A stretch of 49,161 nucleotides of DNA from JAAUQA01 sp036351435 (GCA_036351435.1 JAZBPA010000161.1:1-49161), one strand, 5' to 3'. Positions 30,223-38,261 are shown, numbered from the stretch's first letter. Notes: a model not told the origin generated them from the letters alone. Translations and numbers: made by a program.

Positions 30223-32385
30223 ATGAGGGAAAAAGGAGCGCTAATCAGCGGTGCACGGGACATCCGGCGGGCGGCACAAGCCCTGGCTGCGCATGTGCCG
30301 TCTCGGCTCGCGCCGCTGGCGCGAGTTGCTTATAACTACAGCTGGGTGTGGCATCCTGACGGAGAACAGGTTTTTCGCGACATCGACCCCCACCGGTGGC
30401 GTTTGTGCCGGCAGAATCCGGTGCGTTTTCTCCAGGAGGCGCCGGCGGAATCGCTGGAGCGCGCCGCGCAGGACCCTGCCATGGTGGCGCGGGTGGAAGC
30501 GTTGCGCGATGCTCTGGAAGAAGAGATGTCCCGTCCACATGCCGAAGACGGCGTGGCTACCCCGGACCAACCGATCGCTTTTTTCTGCGCCGAGTTTGGT
30601 TTGCATCGTTCGTTGCCGGTTTATTCGGGCGGGCTGGGCGCACTGGCTGGAGATATCGTTAAAGAAGCTGCAGACCGAGGACTGCCTATGGTGGGTGTCG
30701 GTCTGCTGTACCGACAAGGGTATTTTCACCAACGCATCGACATCACGGGCTGGCAGCATGAATATTGGTACGGCACCGATCCGGATCGCCGCCCCGCTGC
30801 CAAAGTCACCGGTAAAGATGGGCTCCCGATTACGGTCAAGGTGCCGATTTGGGGCGAAGATGTGGCGGTGCATGTCTGGCGTGTAGATGTCGGCCGCGTA
30901 CCGCTGTTTTTGCTGGATGCTGAACTGGCCGAAAATTCACCGCGGCAACGCTTCATCACGGCGCGCCTCTATGACGGTAACCGGCAAATACGCTTAGCCC
31001 AATATGGACTGCTTGGGGTTGGCGGAGTTCGAGTATTAGACGCCTTGGGGATCAAGCCCACCACCATTCACATGAATGAAGGTCACCCGGCCACCGCTAC
31101 CTTGGAGCTGGTTCGTCATGAGGTGGGACACGGCGCGTCTTTCGATGATGCGTGCGCGCGCGTCAAACAGCGGGTGGTATTTACCACCCATACGCCGGTG
31201 CCGGCGGGTAATGAAACCTATTCAGCGGATGAGATTGTCGCGGTTTTTCCCGATGTCGCAGCACAACTCGGCACGGACATGAATCGTCTGCTGGGCTTGG
31301 GGCGTTCTAACCCGCAAGATCAAGAGGAACCGCCAGGCATGACGGCGTTGGCTATCCGTATGAGCCGCAGCATCAACGGGGTCAGCAAAATTCACGGCGA
31401 CGTCTCCCGGGGCATGTGGCAGGGTTTGTTTAAGGCTGGTTCTCCTGATGAAGTACCGATTACCCATGTCACCAACGGTGCGCATCTGCCCAGCTGGATC
31501 TACCCGCCTTACCGGCGGTTGTTGGATAAGTATTTGAAGCCGGGCTGGCATGAGCAGAAACAGGTCACTAATCCCGCAACTTGGGAAGCTGTCGAAAATA
31601 TTCCTGACGAGGAATTGTGGGCGGCGCGGATGGAAGTCAGTGGACGGTTGATCGCTTGGGTGAAATCCCAAAGCGTAACCGATCGCTTGACCCGCGGCGA
31701 CGACATGGATTACGTGCTTAAAGCCTCGCAGGTTCTTGATCCCAATGTGTTGACTATTGGATTCGCACGTCGCTTAGCGACCTATAAGCGACTCTCGCTA
31801 GTGGTCCAAGATGCCGAACGGGCGCTGCGTTTGCTGGATGGGTCGCGTCCCATTCAGTTTTTGTTTGCCGGTAAAGCCCATCCCCGCGATGACGACGCTA
31901 AGCGTACCCTACAAAACATGTTTCGCCTGAAAACCGATCCACGTATCGCCGGTCGAGTTGCTTTCTTAGAGGATTACGACATGGGCACGGCTAGCTTGCT
32001 GGTGGCCGGATGCGATGTTTGGGTCAATTTACCCCGACCGCCATTGGAGGCCAGTGGGACCAGCGGAATGAAAGCCGCTTTCAATGGGACGCTCAATTTA
32101 AGCGTACTTGATGGGTGGTGGGCCGAAGCCTATGACGGGACCAACGGCTGGGCTATTGACGGCACCGAAGATCCTGACCACGACGCCAAGGATATCCGCG
32201 ATGCAACGGCATTTTACGAGTTGTTAGAAAATGAGCTGGTTCCGCTGTTTTATGACCGCGACGGCCAGGATATTCCCAGAGGTTGGATCAAACGCATGAA
32301 AGCGTGTATACGCACGATCTCCCCCCGTTTCTGCGCAACCCGCATGATTGACGAGTACGTCGGTAAGATCTACCCACGTTCTTAG
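30223..32385 (+). CDS. glgP: Alpha-glucan (glycogen/maltodextrin) phosphorylase
   Basis: The 720-residue PLP enzyme releases glucose 1-phosphate from glycogen or maltodextrin. The N-terminus carries the DUF3417-like segment (LAPLARVAYNYSWVWHPDGEQVF), marking the Thermotoga-type phosphorylase family rather than the E. coli MalP type. FCAEFGLHRSLPVYSGGLG and MNEGHPATATLEL are conserved, and the PLP Lys is residue 617 in EASGTSGMKAAFNGTLNLS. A GAGG site precedes the ATG, 34 bases after pfk. With pgm, glk and pfk it provides the route from storage glucan to pyruvate. No glgA, glgB or glgC lies in the window. Confidence 0.94.
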   Translation: MREKGALISGARDIRRAAQALAAHVPSRLAPLARVAYNYSWVWHPDGEQVFRDIDPHRWRLCRQNPVRFLQEAPAESLERAAQDPAMVARVEALRDALEEEMSRPHAEDGVATPDQPIAFFCAEFGLHRSLPVYSGGLGALAGDIVKEAADRGLPMVGVGLLYRQGYFHQRIDITGWQHEYWYGTDPDRRPAAKVTGKDGLPITVKVPIWGEDVAVHVWRVDVGRVPLFLLDAELAENSPRQRFITARLYDGNRQIRLAQYGLLGVGGVRVLDALGIKPTTIHMNEGHPATATLELVRHEVGHGASFDDACARVKQRVVFTTHTPVPAGNETYSADEIVAVFPDVAAQLGTDMNRLLGLGRSNPQDQEEPPGMTALAIRMSRSINGVSKIHGDVSRGMWQGLFKAGSPDEVPITHVTNGAHLPSWIYPPYRRLLDKYLKPGWHEQKQVTNPATWEAVENIPDEELWAARMEVSGRLIAWVKSQSVTDRLTRGDDMDYVLKASQVLDPNVLTIGFARRLATYKRLSLVVQDAERALRLLDGSRPIQFLFAGKAHPRDDDAKRTLQNMFRLKTDPRIAGRVAFLEDYDMGTASLLVAGCDVWVNLPRPPLEASGTSGMKAAFNGTLNLSVLDGWWAEAYDGTNGWAIDGTEDPDHDAKDIRDATAFYELLENELVPLFYDRDGQDIPRGWIKRMKACIRTISPRFCATRMIDEYVGKIYPRS

Positions 32386-32403
32386 GATTGATCTCAGATC
32401 GGC

Positions 32404-32437
32404 TAACCGTCACCCTCATCCCAGCGGGTGACGGTTA
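32404..32437. terminator. Hairpin between convergent glgP and hpt
   Basis: TAACCGTCACCC (32404-32415) and GGGTGACGGTTA (32426-32437) form a perfect 12-bp stem with a 10-base loop. It is 18 bases past glgP and 10 bases before the end of minus-strand hpt, so it probably terminates both. Confidence 0.65.
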
Positions 32438-32447
32438 CAAATATCCT

Positions 32448-33008
32448 TCAACAATTCCCCTTGATGGCATAAATACCCCGTATATTCCGTAGGTATTCTT
32501 TGTAGTCCATGCCGTACCCGAACACATAACGATCGGTCACCTCCAAGCCCACAAAATCAACCACTAGATCGGATTCCTTACGATCGTGGATTTTGTTGAC
32601 CAATACGGCGCTGAACACATCGCGGGCGCCTTCACGCCGCAGTTCATCAATGATGGCTTTGAGTGTGGTGCCCTCATCGAAGATATCATCCACGACCAGA
32701 ACTGTGCGACCCGAGACCGGAACGCTGGGACGGGCAATCCAATTTAGTGTACCGCCGCGGGTTCCGCTGCAATAGCGGGTGGCGTGGAGATAATCAATTT
32801 GTAATGGAAAATCCAAGCGAGACAACAACAAACCCGCTGGAATTAAGGCCCCGTTCATAACCACCAACACCAGTGGATCGCAGTTTTGCAACCGGGCAGT
32901 GATTGCTGCAGCGAGGTGATCCAGCGCTGCTTCAACCGCCTGCTCCGGATATAACATTTCGGCTTCTTGAAAGGCTGTGCGGGCTTCAGCAGCGGTGATC
33001 TTAGCCAT
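32448..33008 (-). CDS. hpt: Hypoxanthine-guanine phosphoribosyltransferase
   Basis: The 186-residue enzyme salvages hypoxanthine and guanine to IMP and GMP. The type I PRTase PRPP loop is VLVVDDIFDEGTTLKAII, and LVVMNGALIPAGLLL supplies the PPi loop. DFVGLEVTDRYVFGYGMDY is the purine-binding hood. This version (hypoxanthine-guanine PRTase with the EVTDRYVFGYG block) is the common gammaproteobacterial form. It follows the DsrE-like gene by 9 bases on the minus strand, so the two are cotranscribed. Confidence 0.94.
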   Translation of the reverse strand: MAKITAAEARTAFQEAEMLYPEQAVEAALDHLAAAITARLQNCDPLVLVVMNGALIPAGLLLSRLDFPLQIDYLHATRYCSGTRGGTLNWIARPSVPVSGRTVLVVDDIFDEGTTLKAIIDELRREGARDVFSAVLVNKIHDRKESDLVVDFVGLEVTDRYVFGYGMDYKEYLRNIRGIYAIKGNC

Positions 33009-33017
33009 AAAGCGTGC

Positions 33018-33386
33018 TCAGTAAGTAAACGTCACAGAGCCATCGTCCATGGCTTCACTGATGATATATGCCCCTCCCACAGCTTCCTCGATTTCGGGAA
33101 TTAACTCATCACCCCATTGCTCGACAGTCGCCACGCAAGTTTTGAAGTGCACGCCGGAGTCATGGGCTTCTTTGATAATGTCGTAAACTGTTTTTGATTG
33201 ATCCTGAGGGAGCACCATATCGGCAGCAATGCCCTGGATCGCCAATTTACCGGTCCGGCCAGTAATAATGACTTCTACCTCATATTCCATGGCAGAAGCT
33301 ACAGTGGCCTGGAAAAGGGGAGCGGTTATTTCAGAAGGATTGCTGGGATCGGTATTGACTAGGATGATTAGCAGCTTGTTAGCCAT
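33018..33386 (-). CDS. DsrE/DsrF-like family protein
   Basis: The 122-residue protein has the DsrE-like alpha/beta fold pattern: LLIILVNTDPSNPSEITAPLFQ, an EYEVEVIITGRTG strand, the helix QSKTVYDIIKEAHDSGVHFK, and a conserved Cys in FKTCVATVEQWG. Relatives include sulfur-transfer subunits (DsrE, TusD) and many small stand-alone proteins of unknown role. The single Cys could accept sulfur, but no dsr or tus genes adjoin it. The ATG at 33386 with GGAGAG is chosen over a TTG one codon upstream. It precedes hpt in a two-gene unit and follows nagZ by 94 bases, with a small hairpin between. Confidence 0.82.
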   Translation of the reverse strand: MANKLLIILVNTDPSNPSEITAPLFQATVASAMEYEVEVIITGRTGKLAIQGIAADMVLPQDQSKTVYDIIKEAHDSGVHFKTCVATVEQWGDELIPEIEEAVGGAYIISEAMDDGSVTFTY

Positions 33387-33461
33387 CAAATCTCTCCATC
33401 AGCGCAAGGGGGTTAGCATAGAACAAAGGCGTTCCATGACCAGCCTTGGCCGAGGTTAAGG

Positions 33462-33476
33462 GCTGCCTAAGGCAGC
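33462..33476 (-). terminator. Small hairpin after nagZ
   Basis: GCTGCC (33462-33467) and GGCAGC (33471-33476) pair around TAA, directly beyond the minus-strand nagZ stop. There is no good U-tract. It is a weak terminator or attenuator before the DsrE-like gene. Confidence 0.35.
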
Positions 33477-33480
33477 GAGT

Positions 33481-34521
33481 TCAAGTATCCATATCCAACA
33501 GAGGAAAGGCATCGTAGTTTTGTACTAGATGCGCGGCTTTTTGTCGGAGTGTGGGATCGTCGATCGGTATGTCACCACTATGGCCATGGAAGCGAATCAG
33601 GCGCAAGTGCGTTGCAGGATCCGGCGAGTAGTGTAGGCCGTCTAAAATGGCAATGGCGGCCGCTCGATCATTGCATGCCAACACCATGTCACAACCCGCC
33701 GCTAAAGCAGCTTGCGCTCGTTCGGGGGGGGTGCCGGCAACGCCAGCACCAGCCATATCTAAATCGTCACTGAAGATGACGCCTTGGAAACCTAGCTGCT
33801 GCCTGAGTATGTCCTGCAGCCAGCGGTTAGAAAAACCTGCCGGTTGGTCATCGACTGCGGTATAAACCACATGAGCCGGCATGATGCCAGCCAAACCGTA
33901 CTCCACCAGACGCGCGAAGGGAACCAAATCGGCGGCGGCCAAGTCCGCATAAGCGCGTTGATCAATGGGCAGTTCGTGATGGGAATCCGCTGCCACGTTG
34001 CCATGTCCTGGAAAATGCTTGCCCACCGCTTCCATGCCCGCTTTGTGCATACCGTGCAGATAGGCTTGCGCGAGTTCGCTCACCGCCCTGGGATCGCTAT
34101 GAAAAGCGCGATCACCAATCACTGTGCTAATCCCGTAGTCCAGATCTAAGACCGGCGCAAAACTGAAATCCACGCCAACGGCGCGTAATTCTGCAGCCAT
34201 TAACCAACCGGTAGTGCGGGCCAGCTGTTTGGCGCGCTTGGGATCACTGTCGTAACAATCACCGAGTCGCCGTACTGCCGGTAAACGGGTAAAGCCGTCG
34301 CGAAACCGTTGTACTCGCCCGCCTTCGTGATCTACCGCTACCAACAGCCGAGGCTGCCGAACGGCATGAATGGAGTCAAGTAAAGCGCCCAGTTGATCGG
34401 GCGAGTGATAATTGCGGCTAAACAGAATCACCCCCCCAACCAGGGGATGTTGCAATAGCTCTCGTTCCTCGGCGCTTAACGCGGGATTCTCCAGACCCAG
34501 CATGAGCGGACCTAGTGACAT
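33481..34521 (-). CDS. nagZ: Beta-N-acetylhexosaminidase NagZ
   Basis: The 346-residue family 3 glycosidase removes GlcNAc from muropeptides in the cytoplasm during cell-wall recycling. It has the substrate loop VDHEGGRVQRFRDGFTRLP, KHFPGHGNVAADSHHELP with the catalytic His of the mobile loop, and the nucleophile Asp in VIFSDDLDMAGAG. Length is close to E. coli NagZ (341). The ATG at 34521 yields the standard start MSLGPLMLGL; an upstream in-frame extension of 42 residues has no family support. The ribosome site is weak (AGGT). It is the first gene of a minus-strand run with the DsrE-like gene and hpt. Confidence 0.94.
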   Translation of the reverse strand: MSLGPLMLGLENPALSAEERELLQHPLVGGVILFSRNYHSPDQLGALLDSIHAVRQPRLLVAVDHEGGRVQRFRDGFTRLPAVRRLGDCYDSDPKRAKQLARTTGWLMAAELRAVGVDFSFAPVLDLDYGISTVIGDRAFHSDPRAVSELAQAYLHGMHKAGMEAVGKHFPGHGNVAADSHHELPIDQRAYADLAAADLVPFARLVEYGLAGIMPAHVVYTAVDDQPAGFSNRWLQDILRQQLGFQGVIFSDDLDMAGAGVAGTPPERAQAALAAGCDMVLACNDRAAAIAILDGLHYSPDPATHLRLIRFHGHSGDIPIDDPTLRQKAAHLVQNYDAFPLLDMDT

Positions 34522-34552
34522 CTGTGGATACCTATAAACAGTGACGGACAAA

Positions 34553-34610
34553 ATGGCGCTCGCAAAGCGCTTGTAAGCATATGATACCGAGCTAAGACAA
34601 GGAGCGCCAT
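34553..34610. repeat. Inverted repeat upstream of nagZ
   Basis: ATGGCGCT (34553-34560) is repeated inverted as AGCGCCAT (34603-34610) with 42 bases between, and GCGCT/AGCGC also pair locally at 34556-34570. The rest of the gap between nagZ and the response regulator (34522-34826) is AT-rich, with a lone TTGACA at 34622-34627. No gene is seen. Confidence 0.35.
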
Positions 34611-34826
34611 GGCAGCGAACCTTGACAAAATATGTTTTTATGTTCAAAGACGCTTGCCGGGAGCGAACGGGTCGTTTTAGACTGGGTCAAAAGTATTGAT
34701 TTGCGACAATTGTTGAAACCGATGTCTATTTACAATGAACTTTTTTTATCAAGCGGTAGGGTACCCCTGCGCCTTGGTTATCGCGGAAATTAGCGTTGTG
34801 CAAAGCGATTGTAGAGGTCAATAGCA

Positions 34827-35219
34827 ATGCCATCGGCAATACTGGTCGTCGATGACGAGCCTCTGGTGCGGGAGAATTTGAAAGCGTACCTTGAAGACGA
34901 AGGCATGACAGTCATGGCGGTATCCTCCGGTGAGGAAGCAGTGCAATGTGTGCAAAGCGGAGAGCAGTTCGCGGTTTGTATCATGGATATGCGATTGCCG
35001 GGAATGGACGGCAATGCGTCCATTCGCCATCTCCACGCCCTATGCCCTAAATTGAGCTTTGTTGTGCATACCGGATCATCTGACTATGCCCTACCGCCTG
35101 ATCTAAAAAAGCTGGCATTGGATGAGGAGCAAATTTATTTGAAACCGTTATTGGATATGCAGCCCTTGGCCAAGACGGTACGCCGGTTAATGGAAGGCGA
35201 CGCTAGGGACGCGGGTTAA
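34827..35219 (+). CDS. Single-domain response regulator
   Basis: The 130-residue protein is one receiver (REC) domain with no output domain. The acidic pair is VVDDEP, the phospho-acceptor is Asp54 in IMDMRLPGMDG, the switch Thr is 82 (VVHTGSS) and the conserved Lys is 106 (YLKPL). Such proteins act as phosphate relays or bind partner proteins. Its stop overlaps the next start by one base (TAATG), coupling it to a REC-PP2C phosphatase gene. This suggests it tunes the partner-switching module that follows. No histidine kinase gene is nearby. Confidence 0.88.
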   Translation: MPSAILVVDDEPLVRENLKAYLEDEGMTVMAVSSGEEAVQCVQSGEQFAVCIMDMRLPGMDGNASIRHLHALCPKLSFVVHTGSSDYALPPDLKKLALDEEQIYLKPLLDMQPLAKTVRRLMEGDARDAG

Positions 35220-36406
35220 TGGCAAGAACAGCCACCATTTTAACCATTGATGATGAGCGAGCGATACGGGAAATTATCGTTGCGTATTTAGAAGACAGCG
35301 GTTTCCAAGTTATTCAGGCGCAAAATGGCCGCGAGGGCATTGAATTGTGTCGGAGTACCCAACCGGACTTGGTGTTGTGCGATCTGCGGATGCCTGAAAT
35401 GGATGGCTTGGAAGTATTAACCGCCATGACCCGTGAATTTCCCGAAATCCCAATCATTGTCGTATCGGGTGCAGGCGTTATCGGCGACGCCATCGAAGCT
35501 TTGAAAATGGGGGCTTGGGATTATGTAACCAAGCCTATCGAAGACATGGCGGTGTTGGAACATGCCATGGAACAAGCGCTGGAACGCGCCCAGCTGTTGC
35601 GCGAAAACCGCGAATATCGTGAACATCTAGAGGCCGCCAATGCGCAGCTCAAACAGAGTTTGCGGCAACTTGAAGAAGATGAGGAAGCCGGTCGGCGAAT
35701 TCAGTTTCGTTTGTTGCCGCAAAGCAACCAGGTTTATGGGCAGTTCTGTTTTGATCGTCAATTGCTAACTTCGCTTTATCTCAGTGGAGATTTCGTCGAT
35801 TATTTCACCATAGATTCGCAACATCTAGGTTTTTACATGGCCGACGTCTCCGGGCATGGGGTATCGTCTGCTTTCGTGACCGTTTTACTGCGTAGCTATG
35901 TTAAAAGCTGTTTGGAACGATTCTGGCAAGCGGGTGATGCCACGATTCTTAACCCACCTGAAATGCTTAAGATCTTGAATAAAGAAGTTTTTCAAGGCAG
36001 GTTAGGTAAATATTTGACGATGTTTTATGGGGTTATCGACCAAACCCAAAATTCCTTACGTTACAGTAACGGTGGTCAATTTCCCTTTCCTATCCTAGCT
36101 GATGACAGCGGCCCGGCGTATCTGGAAAGCAAGGGATTACCGGTCGGGTTATTCGAGTTCGCTGACTATCACGATGAAACGAGGCAATTACCAGAGAATT
36201 TTGTGCTGCTGTTGATTTCAGATGGTATACTGGAGGTGTTGCCTGATGCCAACTTGCAACAAAAGTTGGATTCTCTGTTATCATCTGCATCCTCGGTGAC
36301 CCACACCGAAATCAACATTGATTCCCTGACTCGGCAGCTTGAACTGGATCAAGCCAGTACTTTGCCGGACGATATCACTATTTTGCTTATAAAGAGGCAG
36401 ACCTGA
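35219..36406 (+). CDS. Response regulator with PP2C (SpoIIE/RsbU-type) phosphatase output
   Basis: The 395-residue protein has an N-terminal REC domain (Asp55 in CDLRMPEMDG, Ser83, Lys105 in TKPIED). A coiled coil follows (about 115-160), then a PP2C-type serine phosphatase domain. Metal-binding acidic residues are visible at Asp191 (LSGDFVDYF), Asp209 (ADVSGHG), SDGILE and LPDDITIL. It matches the front half of HsbR but lacks a C-terminal anti-sigma kinase domain. Phosphorylation of REC probably switches dephosphorylation of the STAS protein encoded next. Only 1 base separates the two genes. Confidence 0.9.
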   Translation: MARTATILTIDDERAIREIIVAYLEDSGFQVIQAQNGREGIELCRSTQPDLVLCDLRMPEMDGLEVLTAMTREFPEIPIIVVSGAGVIGDAIEALKMGAWDYVTKPIEDMAVLEHAMEQALERAQLLRENREYREHLEAANAQLKQSLRQLEEDEEAGRRIQFRLLPQSNQVYGQFCFDRQLLTSLYLSGDFVDYFTIDSQHLGFYMADVSGHGVSSAFVTVLLRSYVKSCLERFWQAGDATILNPPEMLKILNKEVFQGRLGKYLTMFYGVIDQTQNSLRYSNGGQFPFPILADDSGPAYLESKGLPVGLFEFADYHDETRQLPENFVLLLISDGILEVLPDANLQQKLDSLLSSASSVTHTEINIDSLTRQLELDQASTLPDDITILLIKRQT

Positions 36407-36407
36407 T

Positions 36408-36908
36408 ATGATCACGGGAGAGGTGTTCTATGCCAAACAGCATGGCACCTACACAATAAAGCTAGTGGGCGATATCCGCTACACACTGGGCTGCGCGCTG
36501 GACAACTTTTTGAACCAGCTGTTTGCCCGCGAAGATTACGACGATATTTGTATCGATCTAAGTGAAGCCACTACGATCGATAGCACCAATCTAGGTTTGT
36601 TGGCGAAAGTCGCTAACTTCGTACGCGACCGTTTCGACAGGAGGGCCAAGTTGGTTTGCTACAATTCCGACATCACTCAAATGTTGGATAGCGTGGGATT
36701 CTCCGATATTTTCATCATTAGCCAAGAGCGTCCTTCCGATGCTCAAGCCATCCAGCGGTTACCTGTTGAAGAGCCCACTAAACCAGAGTTGACTAAGACT
36801 TTATTCGAGACTCATAGTACGTTAAGTGCGCTCAACGATGAGAATCGAAAAACCTTTCATGAAATCGTCGAAACGCTGCGAGGCAGATTAGCCAATCAGC
36901 CTAAGTAA
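36408..36908 (+). CDS. STAS-domain anti-sigma factor antagonist (HsbA-like)
   Basis: The 166-residue protein has a STAS domain (residues 1-105) with the phosphorylatable Ser59 in TIDSTNLGLLAKVAN, flanked by VGDIRYTLGCALDNFL. A charged helical C-terminal extension (from EEPTKPELTKTLFE) follows. Relatives such as HsbA are controlled by a kinase and a PP2C phosphatase and pass signals to an anti-sigma factor or diguanylate cyclase. Here the phosphatase is encoded immediately upstream, but no kinase or anti-sigma gene is present in the cluster. The target process (motility, biofilm, stress) is unknown. Confidence 0.85.
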   Translation: MITGEVFYAKQHGTYTIKLVGDIRYTLGCALDNFLNQLFAREDYDDICIDLSEATTIDSTNLGLLAKVANFVRDRFDRRAKLVCYNSDITQMLDSVGFSDIFIISQERPSDAQAIQRLPVEEPTKPELTKTLFETHSTLSALNDENRKTFHEIVETLRGRLANQPK

Positions 36909-37040
36909 TAAGGTCCGAATCATTCTTCGTTTTCATTGCAGTCTCCACCCTGCTCGGATGAGTTTTCCGTAGCAGTCAGTAGTCTGCAACCGCCTTTCCA
37001 AGCTTCTCAATCTGCGTAACACAAACTACCCCTCCGTTAA

Positions 37041-37090
37041 ATCCAGTCTTCTGCTGATCGATGATCGACACTCGTATACCTCGACTGGAT
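37041..37090. repeat. Inverted repeat abutting the heat-shock promoter
   Basis: ATCCAGTC (37041-37048) and GACTGGAT (37083-37090) are perfect 8-bp arms separated by 34 bases, with an inner near-palindrome around ATCGATGATCGA (37057-37068). The right arm ends one base before the -35 of the sigma-32 promoter. It may end upstream transcription or bind a regulator. It is not the CIRCE element. Confidence 0.45.
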
Positions 37091-37091
37091 A

Positions 37092-37119
37092 CTTGAAAAC
37101 AAGTCCATCGTCCCCATTT
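37092..37119 (+). promoter_or_regulatory. Sigma-32 (RpoH) heat-shock promoter
   Basis: CTTGAAA (37092-37098), a 13-base spacer and CCCCATTT (37112-37119) match the sigma-32 consensus at every core position. The start is expected near 37126, leaving a leader of about 53 bases before the first hsp20 gene. This firmly predicts heat induction. Confidence 0.88.
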
Positions 37120-37178
37120 TATGGATTGCCAGGCCCAGGTGGCCGAGTGTTGAAATGATCTTTACGGAGGACGCTGTT

Positions 37179-37622
37179 ATGACACTTGTACGTTACGAAC
37201 CCCTAAATTTATTGAACCAATTGCAACGCGACGTCAACCGCTTGTTCGACACCAGTCGGGTCGGTAACGAGGAAAACGGTTTGATGGCGAGCGATTGGGC
37301 CCCGGCAGTGGATATTAAGGAAGAGAATGATCGCTTTTTGATCCAGGCCGATGTGCCGGGCGTTGAACCCAAAGATATCGACATCACCATGGAGAAAGGT
37401 GTGTTGACTCTCAAAGGACAGCGGGTCTCGGAAAGTCAGGAAGAGTCCGAGAAGTACAAGCGCGTTGAACGGGTACGCGGTACTTTTATGCGACGCTTTT
37501 CGCTGCCCGAAACGGTAGAGGCCGACAAAATCAACGCCAAATTTAAAGATGGGGTGTTGGAAGTCACCGTGCCCAAAGGGCAAGAAGCGCAACCTCGCCG
37601 TATCCAAGTCGAAGGCGCTTAA
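37179..37622 (+). CDS. Small heat-shock protein, Hsp20 family (first copy)
   Basis: The 147-residue alpha-crystallin-type chaperone holds unfolding proteins in solution. It starts MTLVRYEPLNLLNQLQRDVN, typical of class A bacterial Hsp20. The crystallin domain runs from about 38 to 130 (ADVPGVEPKDIDITMEKGVL, FMRRFSLPETVEADKINAKF, DGVLEVTVPK). It ends in a tail with RRIQVEG (I-x-V motif for oligomer contacts). ACGGAGG lies 8 bases before the ATG; an upstream frame start is discounted. It is driven by a consensus sigma-32 promoter and followed by a second, diverged Hsp20 gene. Confidence 0.94.
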   Translation: MTLVRYEPLNLLNQLQRDVNRLFDTSRVGNEENGLMASDWAPAVDIKEENDRFLIQADVPGVEPKDIDITMEKGVLTLKGQRVSESQEESEKYKRVERVRGTFMRRFSLPETVEADKINAKFKDGVLEVTVPKGQEAQPRRIQVEGA

Positions 37623-37631
37623 TTGCGTCAA

Positions 37632-37656
37632 AGGGGGCGTGAGTCGGACGCCCCCT
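37632..37656 (+). terminator. Hairpin between the two hsp20 genes
   Basis: AGGGGGCGT (37632-37640) pairs with ACGCCCCCT (37648-37656) around 7 bases. There is no U-tract, so it is more likely an attenuator or mRNA-stabilising stem that sets the ratio of the two chaperones. Confidence 0.5.
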
Positions 37657-37710
37657 AGTAATGAATGTTCCTGTCGCATTGAGAATCGATTTCGATTGAC
37701 GGAGGATGCC

Positions 37711-38214
37711 ATGAGCACGTTGAATCAAATTCGCGAAGGTCTGAGCCAAGCGTGGGGAACCTTATCCGACGGCTGGCATGAATTGCGTGATAGGGCAACG
37801 CATGCGCTTACTCATTTTCACCCCAAACAAAGCGGCACTGGTCTAGAAACCGTAGACGAGCAGATGGTACGCAGTGGCTCACGATGGGGGCTGCTGGCTG
37901 CAGAAGTTTCTGAGAACGACGACCAAGTGATCGTCAACCTGGAAGCGCCCGGCATGGAGGCGGATAATTTCGAACTCCAAGTCGTAGACGACTATCTGGT
38001 CGTACGCGGCGAGAAACACACCGAGCGGGAGGAGCGCAAGGGCCGTTATTATGTCATGGAGCGGGCCTACGGCAGCTTCGAACGGGCAGTCCCATTGCCT
38101 ACCGCTGTGGAAGCAGACCAGGCTCGTGCCAAATACCGCAACGGTGTATTACGGATTGCCTTGCCCAAGAGTCCGCAAGCCCGTGCCCGGCGTATCGAAG
38201 TGAGTGTCGAATAA
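37711..38214 (+). CDS. Small heat-shock protein, Hsp20 family (second copy)
   Basis: The 167-residue protein has a 60-residue N-terminal arm (MSTLNQIREGLSQAWGTLSD) unlike that of the first copy, then an alpha-crystallin domain. That domain includes VNLEAPGMEADNFELQVVDD, YGSFERAVPLPTAVEADQAR, KYRNGVLRIALPK and the end motif RRIEVSV. GGAGG precedes the ATG. It follows the first hsp20 by 88 bases with no separate heat-shock promoter seen, so both are probably read from the sigma-32 promoter at 37092-37119. The two proteins may form mixed oligomers. Confidence 0.92.
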   Translation: MSTLNQIREGLSQAWGTLSDGWHELRDRATHALTHFHPKQSGTGLETVDEQMVRSGSRWGLLAAEVSENDDQVIVNLEAPGMEADNFELQVVDDYLVVRGEKHTEREERKGRYYVMERAYGSFERAVPLPTAVEADQARAKYRNGVLRIALPKSPQARARRIEVSVE

Positions 38215-38231
38215 CAAGCCCACTCACTGAA

Positions 38232-38257
38232 CAGGGTGTGGCACTTGCTACACCCTG
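38232..38257. terminator. Hairpin between convergent hsp20 and ABC permease genes
   Basis: CAGGGTGT (38232-38239) pairs with ACACCCTG (38250-38257). It lies 18 bases after the second hsp20 and 5 bases before the end of the minus-strand permease gene, a likely two-way terminator. Confidence 0.55.
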
Positions 38258-38261
38258 AGCA

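Noticed and set aside
38240..38252. Sigma-54-like TGGCAC...TTGC words near the hsp20/ABC hairpin.
   Set aside because: Spacing between the two elements is far too short for a sigma-54 promoter and the site lies between convergent genes.
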